A stretch of 64,000 nt of DNA from Opitutia bacterium (GCA_016190985.1 JACPPI010000027.1:59620-123619), one strand, 5' to 3'; positions 39,160 through 49,288 are shown, numbered from the stretch's first letter. Numbers and translations: made by a program. Notes: a model not told the origin generated them from the sequence alone.

Positions 39160-40326
39160 TCAGGCGCGGCGTGGCAGTGTTGCCATCCAGGCCGTCAATT
39201 CGCGCGCGTAGTCCGGCCAGGTCTTGAACTTGCGGGCGCGGGCCTGCGCGGCGAGGGCGGCGAGTTCGGCGGGGTTTTGCAGCAGGCGCCGGATCGCGTC
39301 CGCGAGGTGGGTTGCATCGACCGAAGCCAGGCCGACGCAGCCGCCTCCCGCAATCGATTCACCCAGCGCGCCGCGGTTGGAGCAGATGCACGGCTTGCCG
39401 TGCTGCAGGCTTTCCAGCACCGGCAGACCGAAACCCTCGACGAGCGACGGATAAACCGTGAAGGCGGCCTGCGCGTAGGCGGCATGCAATTCCGCATCAT
39501 CGGCCGTGTCGTGATGGAGCAGGGGCCGGCCGGCGCGCCGGAGTTCCGCCATCATGGCCAGCGCCCGGCCGGCGGTGTCGGCGCGCCCCATGCCGACCAA
39601 CTGCAGCTCAAAGCGCAGGCCTTCCTGCCAGAGCTGCTCGCAGGCCTCGATGAGGGAGAGGTGGTTTTTCCGGCCCTCGATGGTGCTCACGCAAAGCACG
39701 CGCGGCGGGCCGGAATGCGGCGCGGCGTCCACCGGCGCGTTGGGATTGATCGCGAGCGGCACGGCCACGACCGGCGGCGGATTCACCGCGCCCAGCCAGC
39801 GCCAATAGTCGCGCAAGCAGGCGGCCGACGCCTCCGAGATGGCGGCGACACCGTCGAACAGGAGCAGCTCGCGCAGGTAGGCCGGAAAGCGGCCCACGGT
39901 GCCCGGTGGGGTCAGCTCGGGGAATTGCAGCGGGATGGCGTCGTAGAAGAGCGCGACGCGCGGCCCGGACACCTGCGGCAGGATTTCGGGCAGCTTGGAG
40001 CCGGCCTTGGCGGAAAAAAATTCGGGGCAAATCAGGCCGGTGGCCGCGGGCAAGGCCGGGGTTGCGCCGATCCAGCGGCGGGTGCGGCTGCTGAGGCGCT
40101 GGCGCAGCGACCAGGAGGAGCCGCGCGTGTCGGCGGCGGGCCGGCCCGGCAGCATGCGCCGAAGCTCGCCGGCGTTGAGCGGGCGCCAGGCCTTGAGGTA
40201 GGGGTCGTGGCAGACGCCGGTGACGGGCCCGGTCCGGCCCAGCTCGGCGAACAGCGAGCGGCACACGCGCTGGATGCCGGTCTGCGCGTGGGAATGGCTG
40301 GTGTGGGTGACGTCGAAGAGGAGCAT
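39160..40326 (-). CDS. GT4-family glycosyltransferase
   Basis: This 388-aa protein begins LLFDVTHTSHSHAQTGIQRV, the N-terminal pattern of GT4 enzymes acting on polysaccharide repeats. It has VALFYDAIPLQFPELTPPGT and AISEASAACLRDYWRWL, then VLCVSTIEGRKNHLSLIEAC and VYPSLVEGFGLPVLESLQHG for the donor side. It closely resembles the gene at 36735-37787. Its start lies 2 bases beyond the stop of the upstream GT-C gene, so the pair is an operon. Confidence 0.9.
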   Translation of the reverse strand: MLLFDVTHTSHSHAQTGIQRVCRSLFAELGRTGPVTGVCHDPYLKAWRPLNAGELRRMLPGRPAADTRGSSWSLRQRLSSRTRRWIGATPALPAATGLICPEFFSAKAGSKLPEILPQVSGPRVALFYDAIPLQFPELTPPGTVGRFPAYLRELLLFDGVAAISEASAACLRDYWRWLGAVNPPPVVAVPLAINPNAPVDAAPHSGPPRVLCVSTIEGRKNHLSLIEACEQLWQEGLRFELQLVGMGRADTAGRALAMMAELRRAGRPLLHHDTADDAELHAAYAQAAFTVYPSLVEGFGLPVLESLQHGKPCICSNRGALGESIAGGGCVGLASVDATHLADAIRRLLQNPAELAALAAQARARKFKTWPDYARELTAWMATLPRRA

Positions 40327-40328
40327 GG

Positions 40329-41834
40329 TCAGGGGGCGGCGGAGGCGGCCTCAAGCTGCCAGATGGTGGCGTTGCAGACGGTGGCGATCTGTCTCCATGA
40401 GCCACCGAGGCGTTCCCGGGCCTCGCGTGATTCGAAATCATGGAGCACGGCGTAGACCGGGCGCTTCTCTGCCCGCAGCGCGGCCAGCAGCTCCGGCAGG
40501 CGGGCCACCGCCATCTGATCCCAGCGGATGATCAGGAAAGGCGTATAGTAATAAAACGCGCCACTCACCTGCATGCAAAAGATGGCGGACTCCGGGGGCA
40601 GATGCTGCTGGGCCCAGTTGGCGGTGGCCAGGTAGCAGGTCTCGCCGGTCGGGAAATTGAGCACCTCGAGGCGGCGATTGAGCCGCACCTGCCAGACAAG
40701 GCCGAAGGCCAGCACCGCGACGAGCATCAGCCGGTTTCCATGCGGCCAGGGAATGGCCTGTCCGAGGCGCTGAAGCACGACGAACGCGGCCAGGATGAGC
40801 ACGGGGAAGGCCGGCAGGATGAAACGGAGATACCACCAGGTTTCCCCCGAATGATAATAGAGTGCATACAGGCCGATGAGCAGGCCGGCCCAGAGTCCGA
40901 GCGCGGCAAATTCCCGCCGACGCGCCGCCGGCACGAGGGGTGCGGTCAGTGCCACACACACCAGCGGCGAAAGCAGGTCCGGGATCCATCGGACGAAATG
41001 GGTGAGGTTGTGGGGGGCTAAGCGGGCCGCAAAGGCCGACCAGACGTCGCCGTAGCCGGTGGCCAGCGGCGAACCGTAGACCCGCCAGTTGTAGTAGCAG
41101 AGAAAAACGGCCCCGGGCAAGCCACCCAGCACGAGCGGTAGATGGCGCCGCCAATTCCAGCCGAGCGCGAGGGCCAGGGGCAGGACAAGCAGTGCGTTGG
41201 TCGGGCGCACGAGCACCGCCAGCGCCGTGGCCGCGCCGGCCAGCACGCACCAGCGCCAGTGCTCGCGGCCCCGCAGGGCGGCGGCCAGGGCGGTGAGCGA
41301 CCACAGCATGGCCAGCGCATCGCTCATCGGCTGCATGGACGCAAAAAGCGTCAGGGGACAGGACCACAGCAGGGCCACGGCCCCCGCTGCCCAGCCCGGG
41401 GAAAGATTCAGCCGGCGGGCGAGGCTCCACAGCAAAAAGCCGCTGCCGAGCGCGGCGAAAACATTCACGACAGTCGCTGCGTGCCGCCAGCCGGCGACCG
41501 CGGAGGCGGCGAGCAGGTGCAACGGCAGGCCGGTGGGATACGTCGGCGCGAGGAGTGGGGCGTCTTCGTGGACAATGAAACCGAGGGGCATGAACGCCCC
41601 CAAGCCAAATTCATCATGGCGGTGGCCGGCGGGCATGCGCACGGCGCCAAAAAAGCGGCCTTCGCCCAGCAGCCGCGCGCTGTTGAAGTAGCCGGAGGAG
41701 TCCGATCCGGCGGCGATGGAGGCCGAAAAACGGGCGAGAAACACCGCGTAGCCGATGAAACCGGCGACCAGGAGGAACAGCGCTGCGCGGGGCAGGCCGG
41801 GGGTCGGGGCAGGGCGGGGCGCGGCGGTGTCCAT
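40329..41834 (-). CDS. polytopic GT-C-type glycosyltransferase (ArnT/PMT-like)
   Basis: This 501-aa membrane protein has about ten hydrophobic helices. The first periplasmic loop carries AGSDSSGYFNSARLL, the acidic D-x-x-x-Y-x-x-x-A motif of lipid-phosphate-sugar-dependent GT-C enzymes. A later loop has MQPMSDALAMLWSLT. The C-terminal about 100 residues are soluble. Such enzymes move a sugar from undecaprenyl-phosphate to a glycan, lipid or protein outside the inner membrane. It is followed at once by a soluble GT4 gene. Confidence 0.85.
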   Translation of the reverse strand: MDTAAPRPAPTPGLPRAALFLLVAGFIGYAVFLARFSASIAAGSDSSGYFNSARLLGEGRFFGAVRMPAGHRHDEFGLGAFMPLGFIVHEDAPLLAPTYPTGLPLHLLAASAVAGWRHAATVVNVFAALGSGFLLWSLARRLNLSPGWAAGAVALLWSCPLTLFASMQPMSDALAMLWSLTALAAALRGREHWRWCVLAGAATALAVLVRPTNALLVLPLALALGWNWRRHLPLVLGGLPGAVFLCYYNWRVYGSPLATGYGDVWSAFAARLAPHNLTHFVRWIPDLLSPLVCVALTAPLVPAARRREFAALGLWAGLLIGLYALYYHSGETWWYLRFILPAFPVLILAAFVVLQRLGQAIPWPHGNRLMLVAVLAFGLVWQVRLNRRLEVLNFPTGETCYLATANWAQQHLPPESAIFCMQVSGAFYYYTPFLIIRWDQMAVARLPELLAALRAEKRPVYAVLHDFESREARERLGGSWRQIATVCNATIWQLEAASAAP

Positions 41835-41952
41835 TATTTAGAGTTGTCGAACATGCGAGGCTGCCATTGTTTGCAAAAATGGCTCAAACTAAAAAAGACC
41901 CCTGCCTCCGGCGGAAACAGCAGGGCCAGGCGGTCGCGGGAGCTGAGATCGC
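41835..41952. promoter_or_regulatory. divergent intergenic region
   Basis: This is 118 bases between divergent starts, the AT-richest short stretch in the locus (ATTATTTAGAGTTGTCG near the left, a run of A near 41890). It probably carries promoters for both directions, but no clean -35/-10 pair was found. Confidence 0.35.
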
Positions 41953-43560
41953 ATGATCCGCTCGTGGCAACAGGCCTTGCGGGACCGCGGGCTCGATTCT
42001 TGGGTGGTGCTGGGCTATGGCGGGGTGGTGGCGCTGTTCCTGTGGACGTTGGCGCAGTTCTACATTCCCGGGAAGGGGCTGAGCTACCTGATCGCCTTCG
42101 GCGCCCGGCAGGAGGAGGCGCGGCTGAGCAAGATCCGCAAACTCGACTATTTCGTGGCGAAGGGATCGGACGGCTACGATGCGCAATATTACGTGCAGAT
42201 CGCGATGGACCCGTCGCTGCAAAACCAGGCCCTGAAGCGGGCGGTGGACAGCCTGCCCTATCGCGGGCGGCGCATCCTGTTCGCCGCGACCGCCTATGCG
42301 TTCGGGCTGGGCCAGCCCGCGTGGATTCTGCAGGCCTTCGCGCTGCAGAACGTGGCGACCTGGTTCCTGCTGGCGGCCCTGCTGCTGCATTGGTTTCCGC
42401 CGCGCAGCTGGGACAATTTCCTGCGCTGGGCCGGTGTCCTGCTGTCCTTCGGGGTCTGCCTGAGTTTTCGCAACGCCCTCTTCGACGGACCCAGCCTGCT
42501 GCTGATCGCGTTCGGCGTCTATTTGCTGGAAAAAAACCGGCCTTGGTGGTCGACCGCCGTGTTTGCGCTGGGTGGCCTGGGCAAGGAGACCAACCTGCTG
42601 GGCGCGGCGGCTTTGCTGCCGAAATTTTCCGACGGCGGCCGGGCCTGGGCTCTGGCCGTGGCGCGGGGCCTCTTGGCGGCGCTGCCGCTGGCGCTGTGGA
42701 TTCTCTACATCGTCCTCGCGGTTGGTGGAAAATCCGGCGACTTGGGGGCGCGGAATTTCGACCTGCCCTTTGTGGCTTACGGACGAAAACTGGGCGATGT
42801 CCTTGATGGCCTGCCCGACTTGTCCGCGGCCAACGCCGGCCCGTTGTGGAGCCTGCTGATGTTGGTGACCCTCACAGTGCAGTTCCTCTTTCTGGTCTTG
42901 CGGCCGCAATGGTCGCGGGCGTGGTGGCGGATCGGCATCTCCTTTGCCATGCTGATGGTCTTCCTCGGGGACGCGGTCTGGGAGGGTTACCCCGGCGCGG
43001 CCTCGCGGGTGCTCCTGCCCATGCAGGTGGCCTTCAACGTGCTGGTGCCGCTTGGCCGGGGCTGGCGGCTGGTGCTGGCGCTGGGCAACCTCACGATGCT
43101 GGCGGCCCCGGCGGCGCTGGAGTCACCCACGGGCGCAGGCTACGTGGTGCGCGGCCCCGACGCGCTGCTCTACGGGGAAGGACGACAGAAACTGAGCATC
43201 GAGTTTGCGGACAACTGGTATCCCGTGGAGCGGCACAACAATGACTACTGGTGCTGGTCGGCGGGCAGTGCGGCCCTCAGCATCCACAATCCCCAGACGG
43301 CGCCGGTGGCGGTGCGGCTGCGCTTCACGATGAACGTCAACGCCCCGCGCAACGTGCGCGTGCTGCTCAACGGAGCCGGCGTGTGGGCGACGGAGATGGG
43401 GGAGCACAGCAGCCTGAACGTGGTGTTGAACGAACTCCAGCTGCTGCCCGGGCCGAACACGCTGGATTTCTCCACCGACAGTCCGGCCAGCCGCATTGGC
43501 AATGATCCGCGCCTGCTGGCCTTCCGCCTGCAGAACCTGCGGCTTGATGTGCAGCGGTGA
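41953..43560 (+). CDS. polytopic GT-C-like membrane protein with C-terminal beta domain
   Basis: This 535-aa protein has about nine membrane helices. The first loop holds FVAKGSDGYDAQYYVQIAMD, an acidic motif as in GT-C glycosyltransferases. After the last helix, about 130 residues form a predicted beta sandwich (PVAVRLRFTMNVNAPRNVRV, LNELQLLPGPNTLDFSTDS, LLAFRLQNLRLDV). The protein at 45331-47481 ends with a similar domain. The sugar and acceptor are unknown. Confidence 0.8.
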   Translation: MIRSWQQALRDRGLDSWVVLGYGGVVALFLWTLAQFYIPGKGLSYLIAFGARQEEARLSKIRKLDYFVAKGSDGYDAQYYVQIAMDPSLQNQALKRAVDSLPYRGRRILFAATAYAFGLGQPAWILQAFALQNVATWFLLAALLLHWFPPRSWDNFLRWAGVLLSFGVCLSFRNALFDGPSLLLIAFGVYLLEKNRPWWSTAVFALGGLGKETNLLGAAALLPKFSDGGRAWALAVARGLLAALPLALWILYIVLAVGGKSGDLGARNFDLPFVAYGRKLGDVLDGLPDLSAANAGPLWSLLMLVTLTVQFLFLVLRPQWSRAWWRIGISFAMLMVFLGDAVWEGYPGAASRVLLPMQVAFNVLVPLGRGWRLVLALGNLTMLAAPAALESPTGAGYVVRGPDALLYGEGRQKLSIEFADNWYPVERHNNDYWCWSAGSAALSIHNPQTAPVAVRLRFTMNVNAPRNVRVLLNGAGVWATEMGEHSSLNVVLNELQLLPGPNTLDFSTDSPASRIGNDPRLLAFRLQNLRLDVQR

Positions 43561-43586
43561 GCGACCGCCTGCTCCGCGGACCGCGG

Positions 43587-45191
43587 TCACCAGCCGGCGA
43601 TGGTCTCAAGCCGCCGGCGGTAGCGCGTGCCGATGGCGAGCGGGGAGAACCGCTCCTCGATGGTGGCGCGGGCGGCGGCGCCGAGGGAGCGGACGAGGGC
43701 GCGGTCGGCGAACAGCCGTTGCATCCACCCGGCCGCGTGGCCGATGTCGGGCTCGGCCCAGGTCTGGCCCTTGGCGTAGGGCCCGTGGTCGCGGTCGAGC
43801 GCGACGGGCGAGCAGCGCACGGGGCAGCCGTTGGAGGTCGTGACGTATTCCGCCGTGCCGGACCAGTCGGTCGAGATGACGGGCTTGCCCAGATACATGC
43901 ACTCGGCGACGGCGAGCCCGAAGCCCTCCGAGCGGTGCAGCGAGACAAAGCAGTCGCAGGCCGACTCCAGCTCGTAGATCTCGGCGCGCGTGAGGGTCTG
44001 GGTGATGAGGATCGTGCCGGGCAGCGCGGCGGCGGCGGCCTGCAGCCGGGCGTAATCGGCGGGGTTGCCCGCGGTGTTGTGCACCTTGATGACGAGCGCG
44101 GCGTCCCGGCCGGCGAGCCCGGAGCGGCGGAAAGCCTCGAGCACGGCCGCGGGGTTCTTGCGCTCGGAGTAGGAATTCAGGTCGTAGAGAAAAAGGAAGA
44201 TGAATTTGTCCGCCGGCAGCCCGAACTGTTTCCGGTGATCGCCCGAGGGCCGGGGAAAGGCGACCGCGTGCGGCATGGTGAGCACGGGGATGTCCAGTTT
44301 TTGGCCGATGGCGTCGGTGGCGAAGCGCGAGGGCGTCCAGATTTCCTGGAAGTAATTCCCGTAGTTGATCCACGCGTCGGGAAACTCCGGCAGCTCCCAC
44401 GCCCAGTAGCCGATGTTGTATTTGCCGCGGCGGAAGCCGGCGCCGTGGTGGTGCTCGATGTCGCGGGAGGCGGGGGCGTCGAGGTGAAAGACGTTCACCG
44501 GGTGCGGATTGTCCGGCTGCAGGCGGGCCGCGAAGGAGTCGTCGGTCTGCGGGTTGATGCAGTGCAGCTTGAGGTTGACGCAGGCGAGGTCCAGGCCGGC
44601 GGCGTCGGCGGCGCGCGCGGCGCAACGCGCGGATTCGCCGATGCCGAGGTCGGCGCGGAAATAGCCGGCGAGGTTCAGCCCGATCTTCATCAGGCGCCGG
44701 GAAACGGCGGCGTTCCAGGGCGAGTCGCGGTTGGCGAAATCGAACAGCACCTCGCCATCCGCCTCGATGAGTCGTAAGCGCAGCCGGCGGTTGCGCGCCT
44801 GCTTCCGCCACGGTTGCAGCGGGCCCAGGCCGGTGACGCGGCCGAGCCACGCGAACAGGTTGCTCCCGCCGACGCCCACGAGCTGGAGCGCCAGCGTGTG
44901 CCCCGGCGTGGCGGCGGGAGCGGGCCAGGGCAGCTCGAGGCGAAACGGGCCGGGCGGAATCTCCTCTTGCCGCAGAGCGATCTGGCCGTCGATTTGCAGC
45001 ACCAGGCCGAGAGGGCCGGCGGCGGTTTTGTCGCGATCATCGGCGGGCCGCACTTCGCCGGTGACGACGAGCGTGCGGACTTGGTCCAAGGCCGGCAGCT
45101 GCACGACGCCGGTCTCGCGGATCCAGCACGAATCGCCGGGAATATCATCCTGGAAAATACCGGTGAACTTGGGCGGGTGGCGGGGCGGCAT
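43587..45191 (-). CDS. GT4-family glycosyltransferase with N-terminal beta domain
   Basis: From ATG 45191 the product is 534 aa. Residues about 1-160 look like an extra all-beta domain (VRTLVVTGEVRPADDRDKTA, GPFRLELPWPAPAATPGHTL). The glycosyltransferase follows: GYFRADLGIGESARCAARAA, VNVFHLDAP, YWAWELPEFPDAW, LFLYDLNSYSERKNPAAVLE and LHRSEGFGLAVAECMYLGKP. This is the GT4 subgroup found in large glycan loci. The N-terminal addition may bind the growing chain. Confidence 0.87.
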   Translation of the reverse strand: MPPRHPPKFTGIFQDDIPGDSCWIRETGVVQLPALDQVRTLVVTGEVRPADDRDKTAAGPLGLVLQIDGQIALRQEEIPPGPFRLELPWPAPAATPGHTLALQLVGVGGSNLFAWLGRVTGLGPLQPWRKQARNRRLRLRLIEADGEVLFDFANRDSPWNAAVSRRLMKIGLNLAGYFRADLGIGESARCAARAADAAGLDLACVNLKLHCINPQTDDSFAARLQPDNPHPVNVFHLDAPASRDIEHHHGAGFRRGKYNIGYWAWELPEFPDAWINYGNYFQEIWTPSRFATDAIGQKLDIPVLTMPHAVAFPRPSGDHRKQFGLPADKFIFLFLYDLNSYSERKNPAAVLEAFRRSGLAGRDAALVIKVHNTAGNPADYARLQAAAAALPGTILITQTLTRAEIYELESACDCFVSLHRSEGFGLAVAECMYLGKPVISTDWSGTAEYVTTSNGCPVRCSPVALDRDHGPYAKGQTWAEPDIGHAAGWMQRLFADRALVRSLGAAARATIEERFSPLAIGTRYRRRLETIAGW

Positions 45192-45330
45192 GTGGCGGGA
45201 AAGTGAGCGCGGTTTATCGCCGAGGGCGCCGGGGTTGTAAATCTGTAACTGGCGCGGCCCGGCCGCCGGCGCGCCGCCTTTTCGCTTCCCAAGCCGGAGA
45301 GGCGGCGCGATAGTCCCGCCCACACTGCCG

Positions 45331-47481
45331 ATGCTGTATTACCTCACCGCCGCGGGGCTGATCGCGCATACTTTTTTTTGGGGCCTCGGCCTGGCCTGGC
45401 TGGGCGTGCCGCGCGAATGGCGGCGCTGGAGCTGGGTGTTTGCGCCGGCCTGCGGGTGGGCCCTGCAATCGGCGGTGGTGTGGGCGGGCGCGCACACGGC
45501 CTTGGCCGGCACCGACAGCTATGCCCTGGGCAGCGAACTGGTTCCTGCCGCCCTGCTCATCGTGGCTGTTTGGCGCGGCCGGGTCCGAGGCTTCCGCGGA
45601 TGGGCCGGGGTGCTGGGCGTCGCCGTGGTCGCGGGCTGGCTGCTGCTGTCGCCCATGACCGCGCCGGGGCGGGGGCTCACCGCGAGTTCGCTGGGCAGTT
45701 GCGACCACGCGGACTACGCGGCCGGCGCGCGGGTCTTTCAGGAATTCTCGCGGGATGACCGCACGGGATTTCTGGGCCTGCCGGAGGTGACCAGGGTGCG
45801 CTCGGCGGATAATTTTTTCGATTTCTGGCTGCGGCTGAATCATTTCACACCATCGGCGCTCCTCGCGCACAACGCGTTGGTCTTCGGCGTCGAGGCTTGG
45901 CGGTTGGTGAGCGTGAGTGCGGCGGTCTTGGTGCTTTTGAACCTGCCCCTGGTGTTCTTCCTCTCGCGCGTGATGATCGGGGTGAAGGGGGCTTCGTTGC
46001 TGGCGTTGACCGGCATCTATGCGCTGTCGCCGCTCAATGCCTACGCCGTGCACCAGGGCGGGCTCGGGCAGATCTACGCCGCGCAAGGCATCGGTTTGCT
46101 GACGCTGACGGTTTTCGGCGCCAGCCGGGCGGCGACTGCTGGGCGCAGCGTGCGGCCCTTCCTGTCACTGGTGCTGGTGGCGCTGTGGCTGCTGGCGGGC
46201 AGCTACAATTTCATCCTTCTCGTCTGTCTGGCCCCGTCGGGCGGGTGGTTGCTCGCGCAACTGGCCGTGAAACGCAACCTGCGCGCGACGGGTCGGGTGC
46301 TGGGGCTGCTGGCGGGGGCGGTGACGCTGTGCGCCGGATTGTTCTGGGGCCGGTTCTCGGGGTTGGCGGAGCGGTTCAGCCTGTTTGAGCAATATGATTT
46401 CGGCTGGGCCGTGCCGCTGGCCTCGCCCGAAGGCTGGCTGGGCGTCCTGCGCGACACGGCGCTGCAGGGCTGGCCGGCGGCGGTGCGTGTGGTGTTGAGC
46501 GCGATGGTGGCGGGCCTGTATCTGTGGGGTTTGGTCCGGTTGTGGCGTCGGCAACGCGATCGGGCGCTGGCCGCTGTCGCGCTGGTGCTGCCGGTCATCG
46601 CAGGGTGGGGCCTGCTGGCGTGGGAATCGCGGGTGCGCGCCAACGCCAGCTATGACGCCTACAAGCTGCTGGCGGTGTTTTTTCCCGGACTGCTCGCCGG
46701 CCTGCTCTGCTGGCTGGCCGTGGCCGGCCGTCGCTTCACCGGCGTGATCCTGGCGCCTATCCTCGCGGCCAACCTGTGGGGCGCGGTGGATTTTCGCCGC
46801 GTGATGTCGGCCCCGCCCCTGCGGGTGGACCGTCGCCTCGCCGGGCTCGCGCAACTGGAAACCGACCCGCGCGTGGCGTCGCTGAACATGCTGGTCGGGG
46901 ATTTCTGGTCGCGGCTCTGGGCCAATGCCTTTCTCTTGCGCAAGCCGCAGTATTTCCCGATCCACACCTACGAGGGCCGGCTCAACACGGCGCTGCGCGG
47001 CGAGTGGGACCTGCGCGACGACCTGCTGCGCACGGCGCCGCTGGCGGAGGCCGACCTGATCCGGGTCAACGAGCGCTTCGACGCGGTGCGCGTCGGCGCT
47101 CCCGGCCGGATGCAGGCGGGATTTGCCGATGGCTGGCATGCGGCGGAAACCAGTGGGGCCGAGCGCTGGCGCTGGTCGGAGGGAGCCGGGCGTATCCTCG
47201 TGACCAATCCGGCGGACCATCCCGTGCAGGCGCGGCTGACCCTGAACGTGCGCGGCTACCTGCCCGGCCCTCTGGAGCTGCGCCTGGAGCAGCATTCCGC
47301 CGGAGTGCGCGCCCTCGACGGATCGCGCCAGTCACTCGTTTTCGAGCACCTGCTGTTTCAGCCGGGCAATACTGTCATCACGTTGACGGGCAACCCGGGG
47401 GTGGCGCCGGGTGACGGCGACACCCGGCGCCTCTCGTTCGCGCTGCACGAATTCGAGCTGAGCGCGGTGTCGGTCAACTGA
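45331..47481 (+). CDS. polytopic GT-C-like membrane protein with C-terminal beta domain
   Basis: This 716-aa protein has about twelve hydrophobic helices. The first periplasmic loop contains SLGSCDHADYAAGARVFQEF, an acidic motif like that of GT-C enzymes. Residues about 610-716 form a soluble beta-rich end (VTNPADHPVQARLTLNVRGY, FEHLLFQPGNTVITLTG, LSFALHEFELSAVSV) alike in pattern to the end of the 41953-43560 product. It is divergent from the GT4 gene at 43587. It probably works in assembling the same surface glycan. Confidence 0.78.
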   Translation: MLYYLTAAGLIAHTFFWGLGLAWLGVPREWRRWSWVFAPACGWALQSAVVWAGAHTALAGTDSYALGSELVPAALLIVAVWRGRVRGFRGWAGVLGVAVVAGWLLLSPMTAPGRGLTASSLGSCDHADYAAGARVFQEFSRDDRTGFLGLPEVTRVRSADNFFDFWLRLNHFTPSALLAHNALVFGVEAWRLVSVSAAVLVLLNLPLVFFLSRVMIGVKGASLLALTGIYALSPLNAYAVHQGGLGQIYAAQGIGLLTLTVFGASRAATAGRSVRPFLSLVLVALWLLAGSYNFILLVCLAPSGGWLLAQLAVKRNLRATGRVLGLLAGAVTLCAGLFWGRFSGLAERFSLFEQYDFGWAVPLASPEGWLGVLRDTALQGWPAAVRVVLSAMVAGLYLWGLVRLWRRQRDRALAAVALVLPVIAGWGLLAWESRVRANASYDAYKLLAVFFPGLLAGLLCWLAVAGRRFTGVILAPILAANLWGAVDFRRVMSAPPLRVDRRLAGLAQLETDPRVASLNMLVGDFWSRLWANAFLLRKPQYFPIHTYEGRLNTALRGEWDLRDDLLRTAPLAEADLIRVNERFDAVRVGAPGRMQAGFADGWHAAETSGAERWRWSEGAGRILVTNPADHPVQARLTLNVRGYLPGPLELRLEQHSAGVRALDGSRQSLVFEHLLFQPGNTVITLTGNPGVAPGDGDTRRLSFALHEFELSAVSVN

Positions 47482-48469
47482 CCGCTTTCGACGTCGTGGA
47501 GCCGGGCCGGCCGGTCAGCAGCGAGAACAGCCAGACCGCACCGCCAAACAGGCTCCAGCCGACGGACACGGCCCAGAAGGCTACCGCGAGCAGCGCGACG
47601 TGTTCGCTATTTCCGGTGCCGAGGCCCAGCAGTGCCATCACCGCCACCAACGCGCCTTCGCGCACGCCATGGCCGCCGATGCTGACCGGCAGTGAGGCGG
47701 CGACATAGGCTGCGGCCGCCGCCACCGTCATGCCGAGCAGCCCGGCTTCAAGCCCGACACTGCGGGCCAGCAGCCAGAGAGACACAAAATCAGCCAACCA
47801 CACCGCGACGCTCAGGAGCGCCGCCAGGGCGAGGGTCGTGTGCTGGCGGCCCAGCGCGGCGGCGGCATCGTGCAGGGCGGCTGCGCGCTCGGGGCCGAGC
47901 CATCGGGCCGCAAGCCGTTCCCACCAACGCGTGCGGGTCGCACTCCAGCCGGCGGCCAGCAGCAGGCCGAAAGCAACCGTGCTGGCCGTGAGCAGGGCGC
48001 GGAGTTCTGCGCCGCTGCCGGCCATGATAAGATGCAGGCCCAGGGCAAGCGTCGCGAGGGCGAAAAGCGCGCCCAGGCCGAGGAGCCGGTCGGCGAGGAG
48101 GCTGGCGGCGGCGGCGGCCTTGCGATCCGGGTGTTCGCGCCACAGATAGCCGAAGCGCACGGCGTCACCGGCGACGCCGCCGGGCAGGAACGAATTGCAG
48201 AACTGCCCGATCCAGAAGACCCGATGCACCCAACCGGCCGGGAGGATCAGGCCTTGGGCGCGCAGCAACAGCTGCCAGCGCCAGGCCTGCAAGGGGTAGG
48301 CGAGGCCGGCCAGCAGCGCTGCGGCCAGCGCGAGGGTCAGGTCCACGCCGCGCAAGCCGCCGAAACGCACCCAGTCCACCCGGAGGGCCAGCCAACCGAG
48401 CCCGGCGAGCGAAAACACGTAGCGCAAGAACGTGCCGGCGGGGGTCGACAGGAGCGAAAGGAAACGCAC
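47474..48469 (-). CDS. UPF0104/flippase-like lysylphosphatidylglycerol synthase-type membrane protein
   Basis: From GTG 48469 the protein is 331 aa with about eight membrane helices. It has AYPLQAWRWQLLLRAQGLIL, FCNSFLPGGVAGDAVRFGYL, LLADRLLGLGALFALATLAL and SLPVSIGGHGVREGALVAVM, the conserved blocks of the AglD/MprF-N (UPF0104) family. Members are thought to move or help transfer polyprenyl-linked sugars. Its stop overlaps that of the preceding gene by 8 bases in convergent order. The start is uncertain because upstream in-frame ATGs give implausible N-termini. Confidence 0.85.
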   Translation of the reverse strand: MRFLSLLSTPAGTFLRYVFSLAGLGWLALRVDWVRFGGLRGVDLTLALAAALLAGLAYPLQAWRWQLLLRAQGLILPAGWVHRVFWIGQFCNSFLPGGVAGDAVRFGYLWREHPDRKAAAAASLLADRLLGLGALFALATLALGLHLIMAGSGAELRALLTASTVAFGLLLAAGWSATRTRWWERLAARWLGPERAAALHDAAAALGRQHTTLALAALLSVAVWLADFVSLWLLARSVGLEAGLLGMTVAAAAAYVAASLPVSIGGHGVREGALVAVMALLGLGTGNSEHVALLAVAFWAVSVGWSLFGGAVWLFSLLTGRPGSTTSKAVS

Positions 48470-48547
48470 AGGGCCTTCATGCCAGCCGCGACGGCGGAGG
48501 CAAGTTTTGCATCGCCAGACGTGGCCTCGCGGGAAAACTGGCCGATC

Positions 48548-49288
48548 ATGCAGTTGGACGAATACCGCAAGCTTAGCGAGGTCGAGGACCGGATGTGGTA
48601 TTTCCACGCCCTCAACCGCCGTCACATCCATTGGCTGGCGCGGTTGCTGCCGGCGGGCCCGGCCCGGGTGCTCGACGCCGGCTGCGGCACGGGCGGGTTG
48701 ATCAAGGCGCTGCGGACGGCCAATCCGGCCTGGCAGGCGACCGGATTGGATTTCATGCCGCTGGCCTGTCAGCTGGCGCGAGAGCGCACCGGTGTGGAGG
48801 TCGTGCAGGGTTCAATCACGGCGCTGCCGTTTGCCGAAGGCAGCTTTGATGCGGTCGTGTCGGCCGACGTGGTCTGCCAGGTGGCGGATGGGGCGCAGGC
48901 CCTGCGGGAATTCGCCCGCGTGGTGCGGCCCGGCGGCGTCGTGTTGGTGAACGTGCCGGCCTTCCGTTGGCTGTGGTCCTATCATGACGACACCTGCGAG
49001 ACGAAGCACCGCTACACGCGGCCGGAGATGACCGGCCTGTTCCAGGCCGCGGGCCTGGAGGTGCGGTTTGCGAGCTATGCCAACATGCTGCCGTTGCCGC
49101 TGATCGCGGCCCGGCGGAAACTTTTCCGGCCGGCGCATCCGACGAGCGATGTGCAGCTGTATCCGGCCCCGCTCGAAGCCGGGTTTGCCGCGCTGGCCGC
49201 ACTCGAGTTTGCCTGGCAACGCGCTGGCTGGGCGTCGCCGGTGGGCAGCTCCGTGTTCGTGGCCGGGCAGAGGCCTGCGGCCGCCTGA
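48548..49288 (+). CDS. class I SAM-dependent methyltransferase
   Basis: From MQLDEYRKLSEVEDRMWYFH the product is 246 aa; an ATG at 48479 would add 23 residues. SAM motif I is VLDAGCGTGGLIKALRT, followed by TGLDFMPLACQLAR, ITALPFAEGSFDAVVSADVV and VVRPGGVVLVNVPAFRWLWS. The tail YHDDTCETKHRYTRPEM is characteristic of methyltransferases encoded in glycan and lipid-linked sugar loci. It is followed by two GT2 genes on the same strand. Confidence 0.88.
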   Translation: MQLDEYRKLSEVEDRMWYFHALNRRHIHWLARLLPAGPARVLDAGCGTGGLIKALRTANPAWQATGLDFMPLACQLARERTGVEVVQGSITALPFAEGSFDAVVSADVVCQVADGAQALREFARVVRPGGVVLVNVPAFRWLWSYHDDTCETKHRYTRPEMTGLFQAAGLEVRFASYANMLPLPLIAARRKLFRPAHPTSDVQLYPAPLEAGFAALAALEFAWQRAGWASPVGSSVFVAGQRPAAA